From NCBI RefSeq assembly GCF_000719775.1, contig NZ_JOHR01000007.1:434001-498000 (forward strand): DNA of 64,000 nt. The letters are read 5' to 3'. The stretch's first letter is position 1. Each line of letters opens with the position of its first letter. The stretch comes from Streptomyces sp. NRRL F-5135 (GTDB lineage: Bacteria > Actinomycetota > Actinomycetes > Streptomycetales > Streptomycetaceae). Shown here piece after piece: positions 37,425-45,865 of the stretch. Under the pieces are notes generated by a model, which was not told the DNA's origin, searched no databases, and saw nothing but the letters and a program-made list of their open reading frames with translations. The translations under genes were made by a program, and so were the position numbers.

Positions 37425-39413
37425 ATGACCGGGCTGCGTCTGGGGCCACTGCTGCGACACGTCGACTGGGAGGGCAACGGCACGGCGACCGTCTGGGTCG
37501 AGGCCGACCGCCCCGCCACGGCCGAGGTCCGCTGCGCGGACGGCGCGTACGGCTCGTCCCGTACGTTCCGGATCGCCGGACACCACTACGCGCTGATCCC
37601 CGTGTCCGGCCTGACGCCCGGCACCACGACGCCGTACGAGGTGGTGCTCGACGGCCGCCGGGTGTGGCCGCCCGAGGACTCGCCGTTCCCGCCCAGCACG
37701 ATCCGCTCCCCCGCCGCTCCCGCCCCCGGGACGCCCGGCCCCGGAGTCCGCGTCGCCTTCGGCTCCTGCCGTTGGGCGGCCCCGGCCCACGGGGAGCCGG
37801 ACCCGATCGGCCCCGACGCCCTGGAGGCGCTCGCCACCCGCATCGCCGCCCGCGCCGCCACCACCGGCCGCGCCGCCACCGCCGGCCCCGAGGAGACGGA
37901 CTCCGCGCGGCCCGATGTCCTGCTCCTCCTCGGCGACCAGGTGTACGCGGACGAGACGTCCGAGCCGACCGGACAGCGGCTCGCGCTGCGCCGCGACCTG
38001 AGCGCGCCGCCGGGCGCCGAGGTCGCGGACTACGAGGAGTACACGTACCTGTACGACGAATCGTGGGGTGCCCCGGCCGTTCGCTGGCTCCTCTCCACCG
38101 TCCCGAGCTGCATGATCTTCGACGACCACGACCTGATCGACGACTGGAACACCAGCGCCTCCTGGCTCGCCGACATGCGGGCCACGCCCTGGTGGCGCGA
38201 GCGGGTGCTCAGCGGACTGATGTCGTACTGGGTCTACCAGCACCTCGGCAACATCTCCCCCGCCGAACTGGCGGCGGACGAGCTGTACGCGGCCGTGCGC
38301 GCCGAGCCCGACGGCACCGGTCCGCTCCGCCGGTACGCCGACCTGGCGGAGCGCGACCCGGCGGCCGTGCGCTGGAGCTACCGGCGCGACTTCGGCCGCA
38401 CCCGGCTGCTGATGGTCGACTCGCGCGCCGCCCGCGTCCTGGACGAGGGTGAGCGGGCGATGCTGGCCAAGGGCGAGGCCCAGTGGGTGAGGGACCAGGC
38501 ACTCGCGGGCCGCGCGAGTGCCTCTCGGCCCCCGGTTCCCCGGCCCCCGCAGGACCCTCGCCCCTCTCAGGATCCTCCCTCCTCGCAGGACCCTCGGTTG
38601 CCGCACGTCTCCTGGTCCCCGGAGGCCCCGGATGTGTCGCGCCCCGGGCCGTACGACCCCGATGGCCCACGGCCGTACGACCCCGATGACCGCGGACCGG
38701 GCGCATACGACCACCGCGCCCCGTACGACCATCTCCTCATAGGCAGCTCCCTCCCCTGGCTGCTCCCGCCCCTCATCCATGACGGCGAGGCCTGGAACTC
38801 CGCCCTCTGCCGCGGCGAACGCGGCCCCCGCTGGGCGCGGTTCGGTGAGCGGCTGCGCAGGGCGGCCGACCTGGAGCACTGGGCCGCCTTCCCCCGCTCC
38901 TTCGAAGAGCTGACGGCGCTGATCGCCGAGGCGGGCAGTGGCCCCGACGCCCCGGCGACGGTGTGCGTGCTCTCCGGAGACGTCCACCACGCGTACGCCG
39001 CCGAGCCCCGCTGGACCGCGGGCGACGGCCCGGACGCGCACGTCGTCCAGCTGACCTGCTCCCCCGTGCACAACTCCGTCCCCGCGTACTTGAAGCTCGG
39101 CTTCCGGTTCGGCTGGAGCCGGCTCGGGCGGCGCACGGGCCGGCTCCTGACGCGGCACGGACGCGTCATCGCACCCCCCATCAGCTGGCGCAAAACGGGC
39201 GGGCCATGGTTCGCCAATCAGCTGATGACCCTCACCACGAACGGCCGTTCGGCCGTCCTCCGGCTCGATCACGCCCGAGCCGAGGACGGCGGCGCGACGC
39301 TGGTGACGGTGGACGAAAGGGTGCTGTCCACGGACGAAAAGGACTCGGCCATGGGCCGAGGAGCCCCGGCCGCGGACGGAAACAGGTCGGGGCCCGGGCC
39401 GAACACCCCTTGA
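37425..39413 (+). CDS. PhoD-type alkaline phosphatase/phosphodiesterase
   Basis: A 662-residue metallophosphoesterase. ATG at 37425 was preferred over 37410 because AGGAGG stands between them at the right distance. An N-terminal fibronectin-like PhoD_N domain (about 1-95) is followed by the metallophosphatase core: VAFGSCRW, LLLLGDQVYADE, FDDHDLIDDW and LSGDVHHAY. Unlike classical PhoD it has no Tat signal peptide, so it is probably cytoplasmic. A Pro/Asp/Gln-rich insertion of about 65 residues (about 365-430) splits the core before YDHLLIGSSLPW. The Mg/Ca/Fe ligands appear intact. Confidence 0.9.
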   Translation: MTGLRLGPLLRHVDWEGNGTATVWVEADRPATAEVRCADGAYGSSRTFRIAGHHYALIPVSGLTPGTTTPYEVVLDGRRVWPPEDSPFPPSTIRSPAAPAPGTPGPGVRVAFGSCRWAAPAHGEPDPIGPDALEALATRIAARAATTGRAATAGPEETDSARPDVLLLLGDQVYADETSEPTGQRLALRRDLSAPPGAEVADYEEYTYLYDESWGAPAVRWLLSTVPSCMIFDDHDLIDDWNTSASWLADMRATPWWRERVLSGLMSYWVYQHLGNISPAELAADELYAAVRAEPDGTGPLRRYADLAERDPAAVRWSYRRDFGRTRLLMVDSRAARVLDEGERAMLAKGEAQWVRDQALAGRASASRPPVPRPPQDPRPSQDPPSSQDPRLPHVSWSPEAPDVSRPGPYDPDGPRPYDPDDRGPGAYDHRAPYDHLLIGSSLPWLLPPLIHDGEAWNSALCRGERGPRWARFGERLRRAADLEHWAAFPRSFEELTALIAEAGSGPDAPATVCVLSGDVHHAYAAEPRWTAGDGPDAHVVQLTCSPVHNSVPAYLKLGFRFGWSRLGRRTGRLLTRHGRVIAPPISWRKTGGPWFANQLMTLTTNGRSAVLRLDHARAEDGGATLVTVDERVLSTDEKDSAMGRGAPAADGNRSGPGPNTP

Positions 39414-39570
39414 ATTCGGACGAGTCCCCTCCCTGCCCGATGCCAGGGAGGCGTGATCCTTGCCACACGAGGTGATCCTTCACCCACGGGTTCGAACTCC
39501 CGGCCATGCAACGGCATGATGATCGGACCATCCACTTCCAGCAACCCCACATGCCCCGGGAGTCACAGCT

Positions 39571-41565
39571 TTGTCCGATGTACGGCCTCACCTGTCCCGC
39601 TCCCTCGCCGTCGTCGGAGCCGGTCCCCGTGGCACCTCCGTCCTGGAAAGACTCTGCGCGTCCGCGCCCGAACTGGTCCCGGACACCGCCCTGACCATCC
39701 ATGTCGTCGACCCCGCCGCTCCCGGCGCGGGCCAGGTCTGGCGCACCGACCAGTCCGGCGAACTGCTGATGAACACCGTGGCGTCCCAGGTGACGGTGTT
39801 CACCGACGAGAGCGTCGTGTGCGACGGCCCGATACGCCCGGGCCCGAGCCTGTACGAGTGGGCCGCCTCCCGGCCCGCGGAACGGCTCGGGCCGGACGAC
39901 TACCCGACCCGCGCCGCCTACGGGCGCTACCTGGAGTGGGTCTTCCGCCGTACGGTGGCGAACGCTCCGGAGCAGGTCACCGTGCGGGTCCACCGGGCGC
40001 GTGCCGTCCGGCTGGACGACGACGTGCCCCCGGGCGGCGGCCTCGCGGACGCCGCGCCGGCCCACACCCCCGACTCGGCCCTCGGTGACCGCGTTCCCCC
40101 CACCCAGACGCTCACCCTGGACAACGGCACCACCCTGACCGGCCTCTGCGGCGTGGTGCTCGCCCAGGGGCATCTGCCGGTGATTTCCGGTCAGACCGAG
40201 GCGGCGTTCTCGGAGTACGCGGTGCGTCACCGGCTGCGCTACCTGCCGCCCGCCAACCCGGCGGATGTCGATCTCTCGGACGTCGCTCCGGGCGAACCGG
40301 TGCTGCTGCGCGGCCTCGGGCTCAACTTCTTCGACCACATGGCACTGCTGACGGCCGGACGCGGCGGGATTTTCAGCCGCGACGCCGAGGGTGTCCTCGT
40401 ATACCACCCGTCGGGGCGCGAGCCGCAGCTGTACGCGGGGTCGCGGCGCGGGGCCCCGTACCAGGCGCGCGGGGACAACGCGAAGGGTTCCTCCGGCAGG
40501 CACCTGCCGCTGGTGCTGACGCCGGATGTGATCGCGGTGTTCCGCAAGCGCGCGGACGAGGGCGACCCGCCGGACTTCCGCCGCGAGATATGGCCGCTGG
40601 TCGCCAAGGAGGTGGAGGCGGTCTTCTACGGGGCGGTCTGGGCGGCGAACGGCCGTCCGGCGAGCGCGTGGGAACGGGTGCTCGACCGCTTCCTCGCCGC
40701 GCCCCACGGCAGCGCCCAGGAGGCCGCGGTCCTGGACGAGGCGGGTTTCGCCCGGACGGAGCGCTGGTCCTGGGACGCGGTCTCACGTCCGTACGCGGGG
40801 GCGAGCTTCCGCGACCCGGCGGACCATCGCGCCTGGCTGCTGGCCCGGCTGCGCGACGACGCCGCGCAGGCCGCGCTGGGCAACGTGGCGGGTCCGCTGA
40901 AGGCGGCGCAGGACGTGCTGCGCGACCTGCGCAACGAGGTACGGCTGATCGTGGACCACCGGGGCCTGTCCGGGACCTCCCGGCGCGACCACCTGGACCG
41001 CTGGTACACCCCGCTGAACGCCTTCCTGTCCATCGGCCCGCCGCGCCGTCGCATCGAGGAGATGGCCGCGCTGGTCGAGGCGGGAGTGCTGGACGTGATC
41101 GGACCCCGTACCGCCGTACGGATGGCTGACGGAGTGTTCACCGCCGAGTCCCCCGACGTGCCCGGTTCACTCGTCCACGCGAGGACGCTCGTGGAGGCCC
41201 GGCTGCCCGAACCGGACCTCCGGCGCAGTTGCGATCCATTGCTTTCGCGACTGCTGAAGACCGGGCAGTGCCGGCCGCACCTGGTCGGCGGTTACGAGAC
41301 AGGTGGGCTGGATGTAACCCCTCGGCCATATCACGTGATAGACCGCCAGGGCAGGCCGCATGCCCGACGGTTCGCGGTGGGCGTGCCGACCGAAGGAGTG
41401 CACTGGGTGACCGCCGCCGGTGCCAGGCCCGGCGTCGACTCGGTACTCCTCTCGGATTCGGACGTGGTGGCACGTGCCCTCCTGCGAACTCCGCCCCCCG
41501 GAGGGACGGAAGACTCGGCGCGAATTGGCCCAAGGCAGAATGTTGAACTTGCAAGCATCGATTAG
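39571..41565 (+). CDS. FAD/NAD(P)-binding oxidoreductase-like protein
   Basis: A 664-residue protein. The dinucleotide fold VVGAGPRGTSVLERL lies at the N-terminus, followed by HVVDPAAPGAGQVWRTDQ and GVVLAQGHLP. This is the pattern of the large FAD-NAD(P)-binding family (HI0933/YdhS-like, PF13454). The TTG start at 39571 is chosen with GGGAG eight bases upstream, since no ATG/GTG stands at the beginning of the Rossmann fold. Function is unknown; related proteins are often near amino-acid or siderophore N-hydroxylases, but none is here. Its stop codon lies within the promoter of the downstream DoxX gene. Confidence 0.82.
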   Translation: MSDVRPHLSRSLAVVGAGPRGTSVLERLCASAPELVPDTALTIHVVDPAAPGAGQVWRTDQSGELLMNTVASQVTVFTDESVVCDGPIRPGPSLYEWAASRPAERLGPDDYPTRAAYGRYLEWVFRRTVANAPEQVTVRVHRARAVRLDDDVPPGGGLADAAPAHTPDSALGDRVPPTQTLTLDNGTTLTGLCGVVLAQGHLPVISGQTEAAFSEYAVRHRLRYLPPANPADVDLSDVAPGEPVLLRGLGLNFFDHMALLTAGRGGIFSRDAEGVLVYHPSGREPQLYAGSRRGAPYQARGDNAKGSSGRHLPLVLTPDVIAVFRKRADEGDPPDFRREIWPLVAKEVEAVFYGAVWAANGRPASAWERVLDRFLAAPHGSAQEAAVLDEAGFARTERWSWDAVSRPYAGASFRDPADHRAWLLARLRDDAAQAALGNVAGPLKAAQDVLRDLRNEVRLIVDHRGLSGTSRRDHLDRWYTPLNAFLSIGPPRRRIEEMAALVEAGVLDVIGPRTAVRMADGVFTAESPDVPGSLVHARTLVEARLPEPDLRRSCDPLLSRLLKTGQCRPHLVGGYETGGLDVTPRPYHVIDRQGRPHARRFAVGVPTEGVHWVTAAGARPGVDSVLLSDSDVVARALLRTPPPGGTEDSARIGPRQNVELASID

Positions 41566-41578
41566 GCCAGCCTAACGT
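41549..41578 (+). promoter_or_regulatory. Promoter with palindromic operator upstream of DoxX gene
   Basis: TTGCAA (41549-41554), 18-bp spacer, TAACGT (41573-41578). The palindrome TTAGGC-CA-GCCTAA (41562-41575) overlaps the spacer and -10 and also contains the stop codon of the FAD gene. It is a good repressor-site candidate; the half-site resembles iron boxes but the spacing does not. Confidence 0.55.
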
Positions 41579-41632
41579 GCAGGGGAACGTCCTCATCGGT
41601 CCGGACCATTGATCGAAGGAGAACAACCCCCC

Positions 41633-42079
41633 ATGTTCACCCTGTACACCCGCCTCAATCACGCCAGGCCCTATGCGCTGGGCCTGTTCCGCATCGTCGT
41701 CGGGCTGCTCTTCACCTGCCACGGGCTGGGCTCGCTCTTCGGCGCCTTCGGCAAGGAGAGCGTCCCCGTCGGGACCTGGCCCGGCTGGTTCGCGGCCGTC
41801 ATCGAACTCATCGGCGGAATCCTGGTCCTGCTGGGCCTCGGTACCCGGATCGCCGCGTTCGTGTCATCCGGTGCCATGGCCTACGCGTACTTCGTCGTGC
41901 ACCAGTCCGACGGCCTGTTCCCCATCGAGAACAACGGCGAGCTCGCCGTCGTGTTCTGCTGGTCGTTCCTGCTGATCGTCTTCACCGGGCCGGGCGCGTT
42001 CGCCCTGGACGCGCTGTACGGTCCCCGTGACGGCGTCGAGAACAAGAAGGACGAGCACCGCACGACCGTCGCCGCCTGA
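41633..42079 (+). CDS. DoxX-family membrane protein
   Basis: A 148-residue, four-helix membrane protein, ATG behind GAAGGAG. The family hallmarks are ALGLFRIVVGLLFTCHGL near the N-terminus and FAAVIELIGGILVLLGLGTR in the second and third helices. DoxX proteins are linked to thiol/redox stress and quinone-associated complexes in some actinobacteria. It has its own promoter with a palindrome and a strong terminator with a T-tract, so it is monocistronic. Confidence 0.9.
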   Translation: MFTLYTRLNHARPYALGLFRIVVGLLFTCHGLGSLFGAFGKESVPVGTWPGWFAAVIELIGGILVLLGLGTRIAAFVSSGAMAYAYFVVHQSDGLFPIENNGELAVVFCWSFLLIVFTGPGAFALDALYGPRDGVENKKDEHRTTVAA

Positions 42080-42091
42080 GCCGACGCCGTA

Positions 42092-42132
42092 GCCGGTACC
42101 CGGACCGTGGCGGGGTCCGGGCACCGGCTTTT
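42092..42132 (+). terminator. Rho-independent terminator after DoxX gene
   Basis: A 15-bp GC-rich stem with one mismatch (arms 42092-42106 and 42114-42128) is followed directly by TTTT. Confidence 0.92.
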
Positions 42133-42258
42133 CCGCGCCCCGTGCCGCCCTCGCGTACCGCACAGGCGTACGCTGTACGTCGATGGCCGCCCAGCCGCTC
42201 GCGCGACGTCCCGGCGCTGTCACGGGACCGGGCAGGGCGTGGGCGGGGAGTCGGAGAA

Positions 42259-42930
42259 GTGCTGGAAAGCTTGGGGGCGCTGACCGGCAGCCCATGGATC
42301 TACGCCGTCGTGGCCGTCTCCGTACTGCTGGACGTGTTCCTGCCCGTACTGCCGAGCGGCGTACTGGTGATCACCACGGCCACGGCGGCGGCCGCCGGGT
42401 CGACCACGGCCGCGGGTGTGGCGGCCGTGGGCGCCGCGGGCAGGGTGGCGCAGCAGGTACCGCGCGAGGTGCCCTCCCTGCTCCTGCTGATGCTGTGCGC
42501 GGTCGTCGCGTCCGTACTGGGTGACCTCCTGGCCTTCCGGCTGGCCCGGCGCGACGGCAGCCGGATCACCCGGGCGATCGCCCGCTCGCGACGGCTGACC
42601 ACGGCCCAGCAACGGCTCGGGAACGCTCTCGGCGGGGGCGGCGGGCTCCTGGTCGTGATCGCCCGTTTCGCGCCCGCCGGCCGCTCGGTGGTCTCCCTGG
42701 GCGCGGGCGCGGCCCACCGCGAGGTGAAGGAGTTTCTGCCCTGGTCGGCACTGGCGGGCGTGGCGTGGACGGGCTACAGCGCGGGCCTCGGCTACTTCGG
42801 CGCCCGGTGGCTGGGGGCGGGCTGGATCGGTGCGCTGGTGTCCGTACTGGCACTGTTCCTGGCGGGCTCGCTGGCGGCGTACGTGATACGGCGCCCGCCG
42901 TCGGCGGGCGCGGCGGGCGCGACGGCGTAG
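42259..42930 (+). CDS. DedA/VTT-type membrane protein
   Basis: A 223-residue membrane protein of the DedA/SNARE-associated (VTT) type: an N-terminal re-entrant region VLLDVFLPVLPSGVLVI, then IARFAPAGRSVVSLGAGAAH, the Arg-containing signature conserved in DedA proteins. GTG at 42259 has GGAGA upstream; earlier starts would add an Arg-rich segment and are less likely. A 20-residue insertion (RVAQQVPREVPSLLL) separates the first two conserved parts. The family is thought to move or flip envelope lipids. Confidence 0.8.
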   Translation: MLESLGALTGSPWIYAVVAVSVLLDVFLPVLPSGVLVITTATAAAAGSTTAAGVAAVGAAGRVAQQVPREVPSLLLLMLCAVVASVLGDLLAFRLARRDGSRITRAIARSRRLTTAQQRLGNALGGGGGLLVVIARFAPAGRSVVSLGAGAAHREVKEFLPWSALAGVAWTGYSAGLGYFGARWLGAGWIGALVSVLALFLAGSLAAYVIRRPPSAGAAGATA

Positions 42931-42961
42931 CGACCGGGGCCCGGCCCGGCCCTTGACGGGC

Positions 42962-43207
42962 TCAGCCGGACGCCCCCGACGACGCCGTACGAGCCGGACC
43001 GCCCCGCACCTCCAGGTCCTCCAGGAGACGCGCGGTCGACCGGGCGATCTCGTCGACGGCCCGCTCGAACACCTCACGGTTGTGCGCGGCGGGCTGCCGG
43101 AAACCGGAAACCTTGCGCACGTACTGGAGCGCGGCGGCCCGGATGTCGTCCTCGGTCGCCTCCTCGGGGAGCACGGGCGGGCGGAGGGTCTTGATGCTGC
43201 GGCACAT
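42962..43207 (-). CDS. DUF2277-family small protein
   Basis: An 81-residue soluble protein that begins MCRSIKTLRPP, the invariant N-terminus of the DUF2277 family, followed by a helical region, YVRKVSGFRQPAAHNREVF, typical of it. Length and sequence are normal for the family. GGAGG stands almost directly before the ATG. It lies 38 bp downstream of the GntR gene in the same direction. Function unknown. Confidence 0.9.
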   Translation of the reverse strand: MCRSIKTLRPPVLPEEATEDDIRAAALQYVRKVSGFRQPAAHNREVFERAVDEIARSTARLLEDLEVRGGPARTASSGASG

Positions 43208-43245
43208 GCCTCCAGTGTCGCCGACGCGCCCGCCTCTCCGCCGCG

Positions 43246-44004
43246 CTATGCGTCGAAGCCGTATTCGAGCACGTACGCCGCCGAGTCGAGCGTCATCTCG
43301 TTGACCTCCACCGCGCGACCGTCGGCGGTGAACGCCGTACGGCAGATGAGCATGACGGGCGTGCCCGGGGAAAGCCCGAGCCGGCTCGTCTCGTCCGGGG
43401 AGGGCATTCGTGACCGGACTTCCTCTCGGAACCGCACCGGAGCGAGTCCGAGCTCCCCGAGCCGCGCGTACATCCCACCGGGCCCGGTGTCCTGCTCGGT
43501 GATCGCCGACCCGGCGACGAGGGCCGCCGGCAGGTAGCTCGCGGCCAGCAGAACCGGCTTCCCGTCCAGAACGAACCGTCGCCGCCTCACGCACACGGCA
43601 TCACCGGACCCGATACCGAGTACGTGCGCGATCCGCTCCGGGGCGGGCTTCTCCGTCACCCCGACCTGATCGACCACGAGTGTGCGGTCTTCGGTATCGG
43701 CCGACCAGATCGAGCGCCCCGCACCCCACTGCTCGCGCGACAGCCGCTCGATGCCGCGCCGCCTCAGCGGCCGGAAGGCGCGCACGAACACACCCGCGCC
43801 TTTGCGGGACTCGGCGATCCCCTCGTTCTGCAGGACTCCCAGCGCCTGCCGCGCGGTCATCCGAGCCACGCCATGAGCGGCCATGAGCTCGTTCTCCCCG
43901 GGAAGCCGATCGCCAGAACCGTACTCACCCGCCTGGATCGCGTCCCGGATCGTGTCAGCGATGCGTTGGTACTTGGGCCGGCGGTCTCCGCCTTCGGTCG
44001 CCAT
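43246..44004 (-). CDS. GntR-family regulator (HutC subfamily, UTRA domain)
   Basis: A 252-residue repressor-type protein, ATG behind GGGGAGAGG. The N-terminal winged helix (about residues 10-78) contains YGSGDRLPGENELMAAHGVA and RMTARQALGVLQNEGI. The C-terminal UTRA effector domain (about 95-245) ends in EVNEMTLDSAAYVLEYGFDA. It is divergent from the Cys-rich protein/HemB-like genes, and the shared intergenic region is full of CTAGA-centred palindromes, presumably its operators. Effector unknown. Confidence 0.92.
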   Translation of the reverse strand: MATEGGDRRPKYQRIADTIRDAIQAGEYGSGDRLPGENELMAAHGVARMTARQALGVLQNEGIAESRKGAGVFVRAFRPLRRRGIERLSREQWGAGRSIWSADTEDRTLVVDQVGVTEKPAPERIAHVLGIGSGDAVCVRRRRFVLDGKPVLLAASYLPAALVAGSAITEQDTGPGGMYARLGELGLAPVRFREEVRSRMPSPDETSRLGLSPGTPVMLICRTAFTADGRAVEVNEMTLDSAAYVLEYGFDA

Positions 44005-44025
44005 ACGTGAACCTCTCCCCTCTTC

Positions 44026-44114
44026 TCTAGACAGCCTAGGCCACGCCGCGCCGGCGCACCTTCGACACACCTCCGGAGCATCTCTAGACAGATATCTAGA
44101 CATCTCTAGAGATG
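44026..44114. promoter_or_regulatory. CTAGA operator array in the GntR / HemB-like divergent region
   Basis: TCTAGA is found at 44026, 44083, 44095 and 44105. The first three are followed by CA (TCTAGACA); the last is the centre of a perfect 14-bp palindrome, CATCTCTAGAGATG (44101-44114). The three clustered sites are 12 and 10 bp apart, i.e. about one helical turn. TCTAGA is otherwise rare in such GC-rich DNA, so this is a strong candidate for GntR binding and autoregulation. Confidence 0.75.
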
Positions 44115-44168
44115 AATGGCTTCACTGGGCGATACCTGGAAAGTCGTCACCGACCAGAGGGAGTCGCC

Positions 44169-44828
44169 ATGCGGTCCTCCGAGGCCAACGTCCCCACCAT
44201 TGCCCCATCCAGGCCGGCAGCCGAGGTGCCGTACATCGCCAAGTGGAGCGCCGAGCAGGCACCCCGTATGCGCGTCGTCACGAAAGGCAGAGGTATCGGC
44301 TACGCCGACGAGCGGCCGTACGGCCGCGACACGGACGGGGTGCTGTGGACCCGTGCGCCCTCGCAGCCGGGCAAAGGCCGACCGGAGTTCGGCAAGGTCC
44401 ACGCGCTTCGACAACGGCGAGCCATGCTCGAACTGCTGTGCCAGGTCTGCGGCCGACCCGCCGACCGCACTGCGGACGGTGTGCTGTGGCTGGTGAGCGA
44501 GGACCTCCACGCCATGGCTCCCCCGCCCCTCGATCTCACGACGACCCATCCGCCGCTGTGCGTACCCTGCGCCTTACGGTCCGTCCGAGCCTGCCCCCAT
44601 CTGCGGTCCCGGTACGTGGCCCTCCGCGCGCGGACTTTCGCGCCGGCCGGCGTGCAGGGCGCGCTCCACCGCCCGGGACACCCGTCCCCCACGGCGGTGA
44701 AGGCCACCGGGGTGGCCTTCGGTGATCCCCTCATCCACTGGGTCAGGGCGGGGCAACTCATCATGCGACTGCGTGAATTCACCGTCGTGGACCTGGCCCC
44801 CGAGGCCGCCCGAGCGGCCGCCGGCTGA
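44169..44828 (+). CDS. Cys-rich protein of unknown function with TTA codon
   Basis: A 219-residue protein, ATG behind AGAGGGAG. The centre holds two CxxC pairs, LLCQVCGRPAD and LCVPCALRSVRACPH, spaced as in a small zinc-binding domain. The N-terminal region has RMRVVTKGRGIGYADERPY. I have seen similar CxxC proteins in Streptomyces accessory regions but know no function. Codon 136 is TTA (44574-44576), so translation should depend on the bldA tRNA and be developmentally delayed. It is followed after 62 bp by the HemB-like gene, with which it probably forms an operon. Confidence 0.75.
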   Translation: MRSSEANVPTIAPSRPAAEVPYIAKWSAEQAPRMRVVTKGRGIGYADERPYGRDTDGVLWTRAPSQPGKGRPEFGKVHALRQRRAMLELLCQVCGRPADRTADGVLWLVSEDLHAMAPPPLDLTTTHPPLCVPCALRSVRACPHLRSRYVALRARTFAPAGVQGALHRPGHPSPTAVKATGVAFGDPLIHWVRAGQLIMRLREFTVVDLAPEAARAAAG

Positions 44829-44890
44829 GCCCGCTCCCCCGACCGGGCCGCACATCCCCTTGTCCGACCTCGAACCGAAACGAGGCACCC

Positions 44891-45865
44891 ATGTCCGTCT
44901 CCACGACACCTCACCTCCGTACCGCCACCAGGACGACGAGCCCACTCCGGAGCCGGTCTGCCGTCCGAAGCCTGTTGGAGCCGCGCACTCTCACTCCAGC
45001 CGATCTGTCCATGGTGCTGCTCGTCACGGCGGAGCCCGCCCGCAGGCCCATGCCCACCGTGACGATCAAGCAGATCCCCGCCGTGGTGCGCGAGGCCGCA
45101 GCCCTCGGCGTCCCGTCCGTGAAGCTGTTCGCCGAGTCGGCCGAGCGTGACGCCACAGGGGAGATTTCCCTGGCTGCTGACTCGCTGATTGCCCGTGCTA
45201 TCCACGCGGCCAAGGACACCGCGCCGTCCATTGCGGTCATGACCGAAACGTGTCTGTGCTCGTACACCACTGACGGAGTCTGCTACCTCGTCGGAACGCA
45301 CGGTCGGCCGAACGTGGCGGCAACAGTGGACGTGACGGCTCGCCAGGCCGTCGCTCACGCCGAAGCCGGCGCCGACATCGTCGGCCCCGCGTCCATGCTG
45401 CTCGGTACTACAGGCGGCGTGCGACGCGCATTGGACGAGGCCGGACACGAAAGTGTCTCCGTCATGCCGCATGTGATCTTCTGGTCCGGCTTGTACGAAG
45501 GGTTCCGTCGCACGATGGGGGCCGTCCCGAAAGCGGGTACCAACCGAGAATTCCAAATCAATCCCGGCCGCGCCGATCAGTTCATCGACTCCGCTTTACA
45601 TATGGAAGCGGACGGAGCGGACATGTTGTTGTTGGAACCCGCCATGTTCACCGCTGACGTGCTGACCACGCTGCGGAGCATGACTCGCGCGCCGCTCTTC
45701 CCGTTCTCCGTCTCCGGTGAGTACAGCACATTGACTCACATGGACGCCGATACGGGCCAGCGAGACGTTCGCCGCCTGATGGAACTCTTCACCATGCTCA
45801 AGCGTGCCGGGGCGAGCGCGAGCATGACCTACGCGGCGCTCGACATCGCTCGTCGGCTCAGCTGA
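44891..45865 (+). CDS. HemB-like (porphobilinogen synthase family) protein lacking both active-site lysines
   Basis: A 324-residue protein of normal HemB length and with HemB order of motifs. The zinc-type Cys triad is present (Cys121, Cys123, Cys131 in ETCLCSYTTDGVC), whereas typical Streptomyces HemB has Asp in the second position. GADIVGPASMLLG and VSGEYSTL (275-278) also align. The two Schiff-base lysines of true HemB, in VKYSSAFYGPFR and MVKPA, align here with Ile196 (VIFWSGLYEGFR) and Glu249 (LLEPA). Normal condensation of two ALA molecules should therefore not occur. Codon 236 is TTA (45596). It could be a pseudoenzyme or perform different chemistry. Its stop codon overlaps that of the convergent HemC-like gene. 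Confidence 0.85.
   Translation: MSVSTTPHLRTATRTTSPLRSRSAVRSLLEPRTLTPADLSMVLLVTAEPARRPMPTVTIKQIPAVVREAAALGVPSVKLFAESAERDATGEISLAADSLIARAIHAAKDTAPSIAVMTETCLCSYTTDGVCYLVGTHGRPNVAATVDVTARQAVAHAEAGADIVGPASMLLGTTGGVRRALDEAGHESVSVMPHVIFWSGLYEGFRRTMGAVPKAGTNREFQINPGRADQFIDSALHMEADGADMLLLEPAMFTADVLTTLRSMTRAPLFPFSVSGEYSTLTHMDADTGQRDVRRLMELFTMLKRAGASASMTYAALDIARRLS

Noticed and set aside
39480..39520. tRNA-like sequence with GGTTCGAACTCC
   Set aside because: A T-loop-like TTCGAAC is present, but no complete cloverleaf (acceptor, D- and anticodon arms) can be folded on either strand; at most a decayed fragment.
41562..41575. IdeR/DmdR iron box before the DoxX gene
   Set aside because: The half-site TTAGG/CCTAA looks similar, but the spacing between halves is 4 instead of 9 bases; kept only as an unnamed palindrome.
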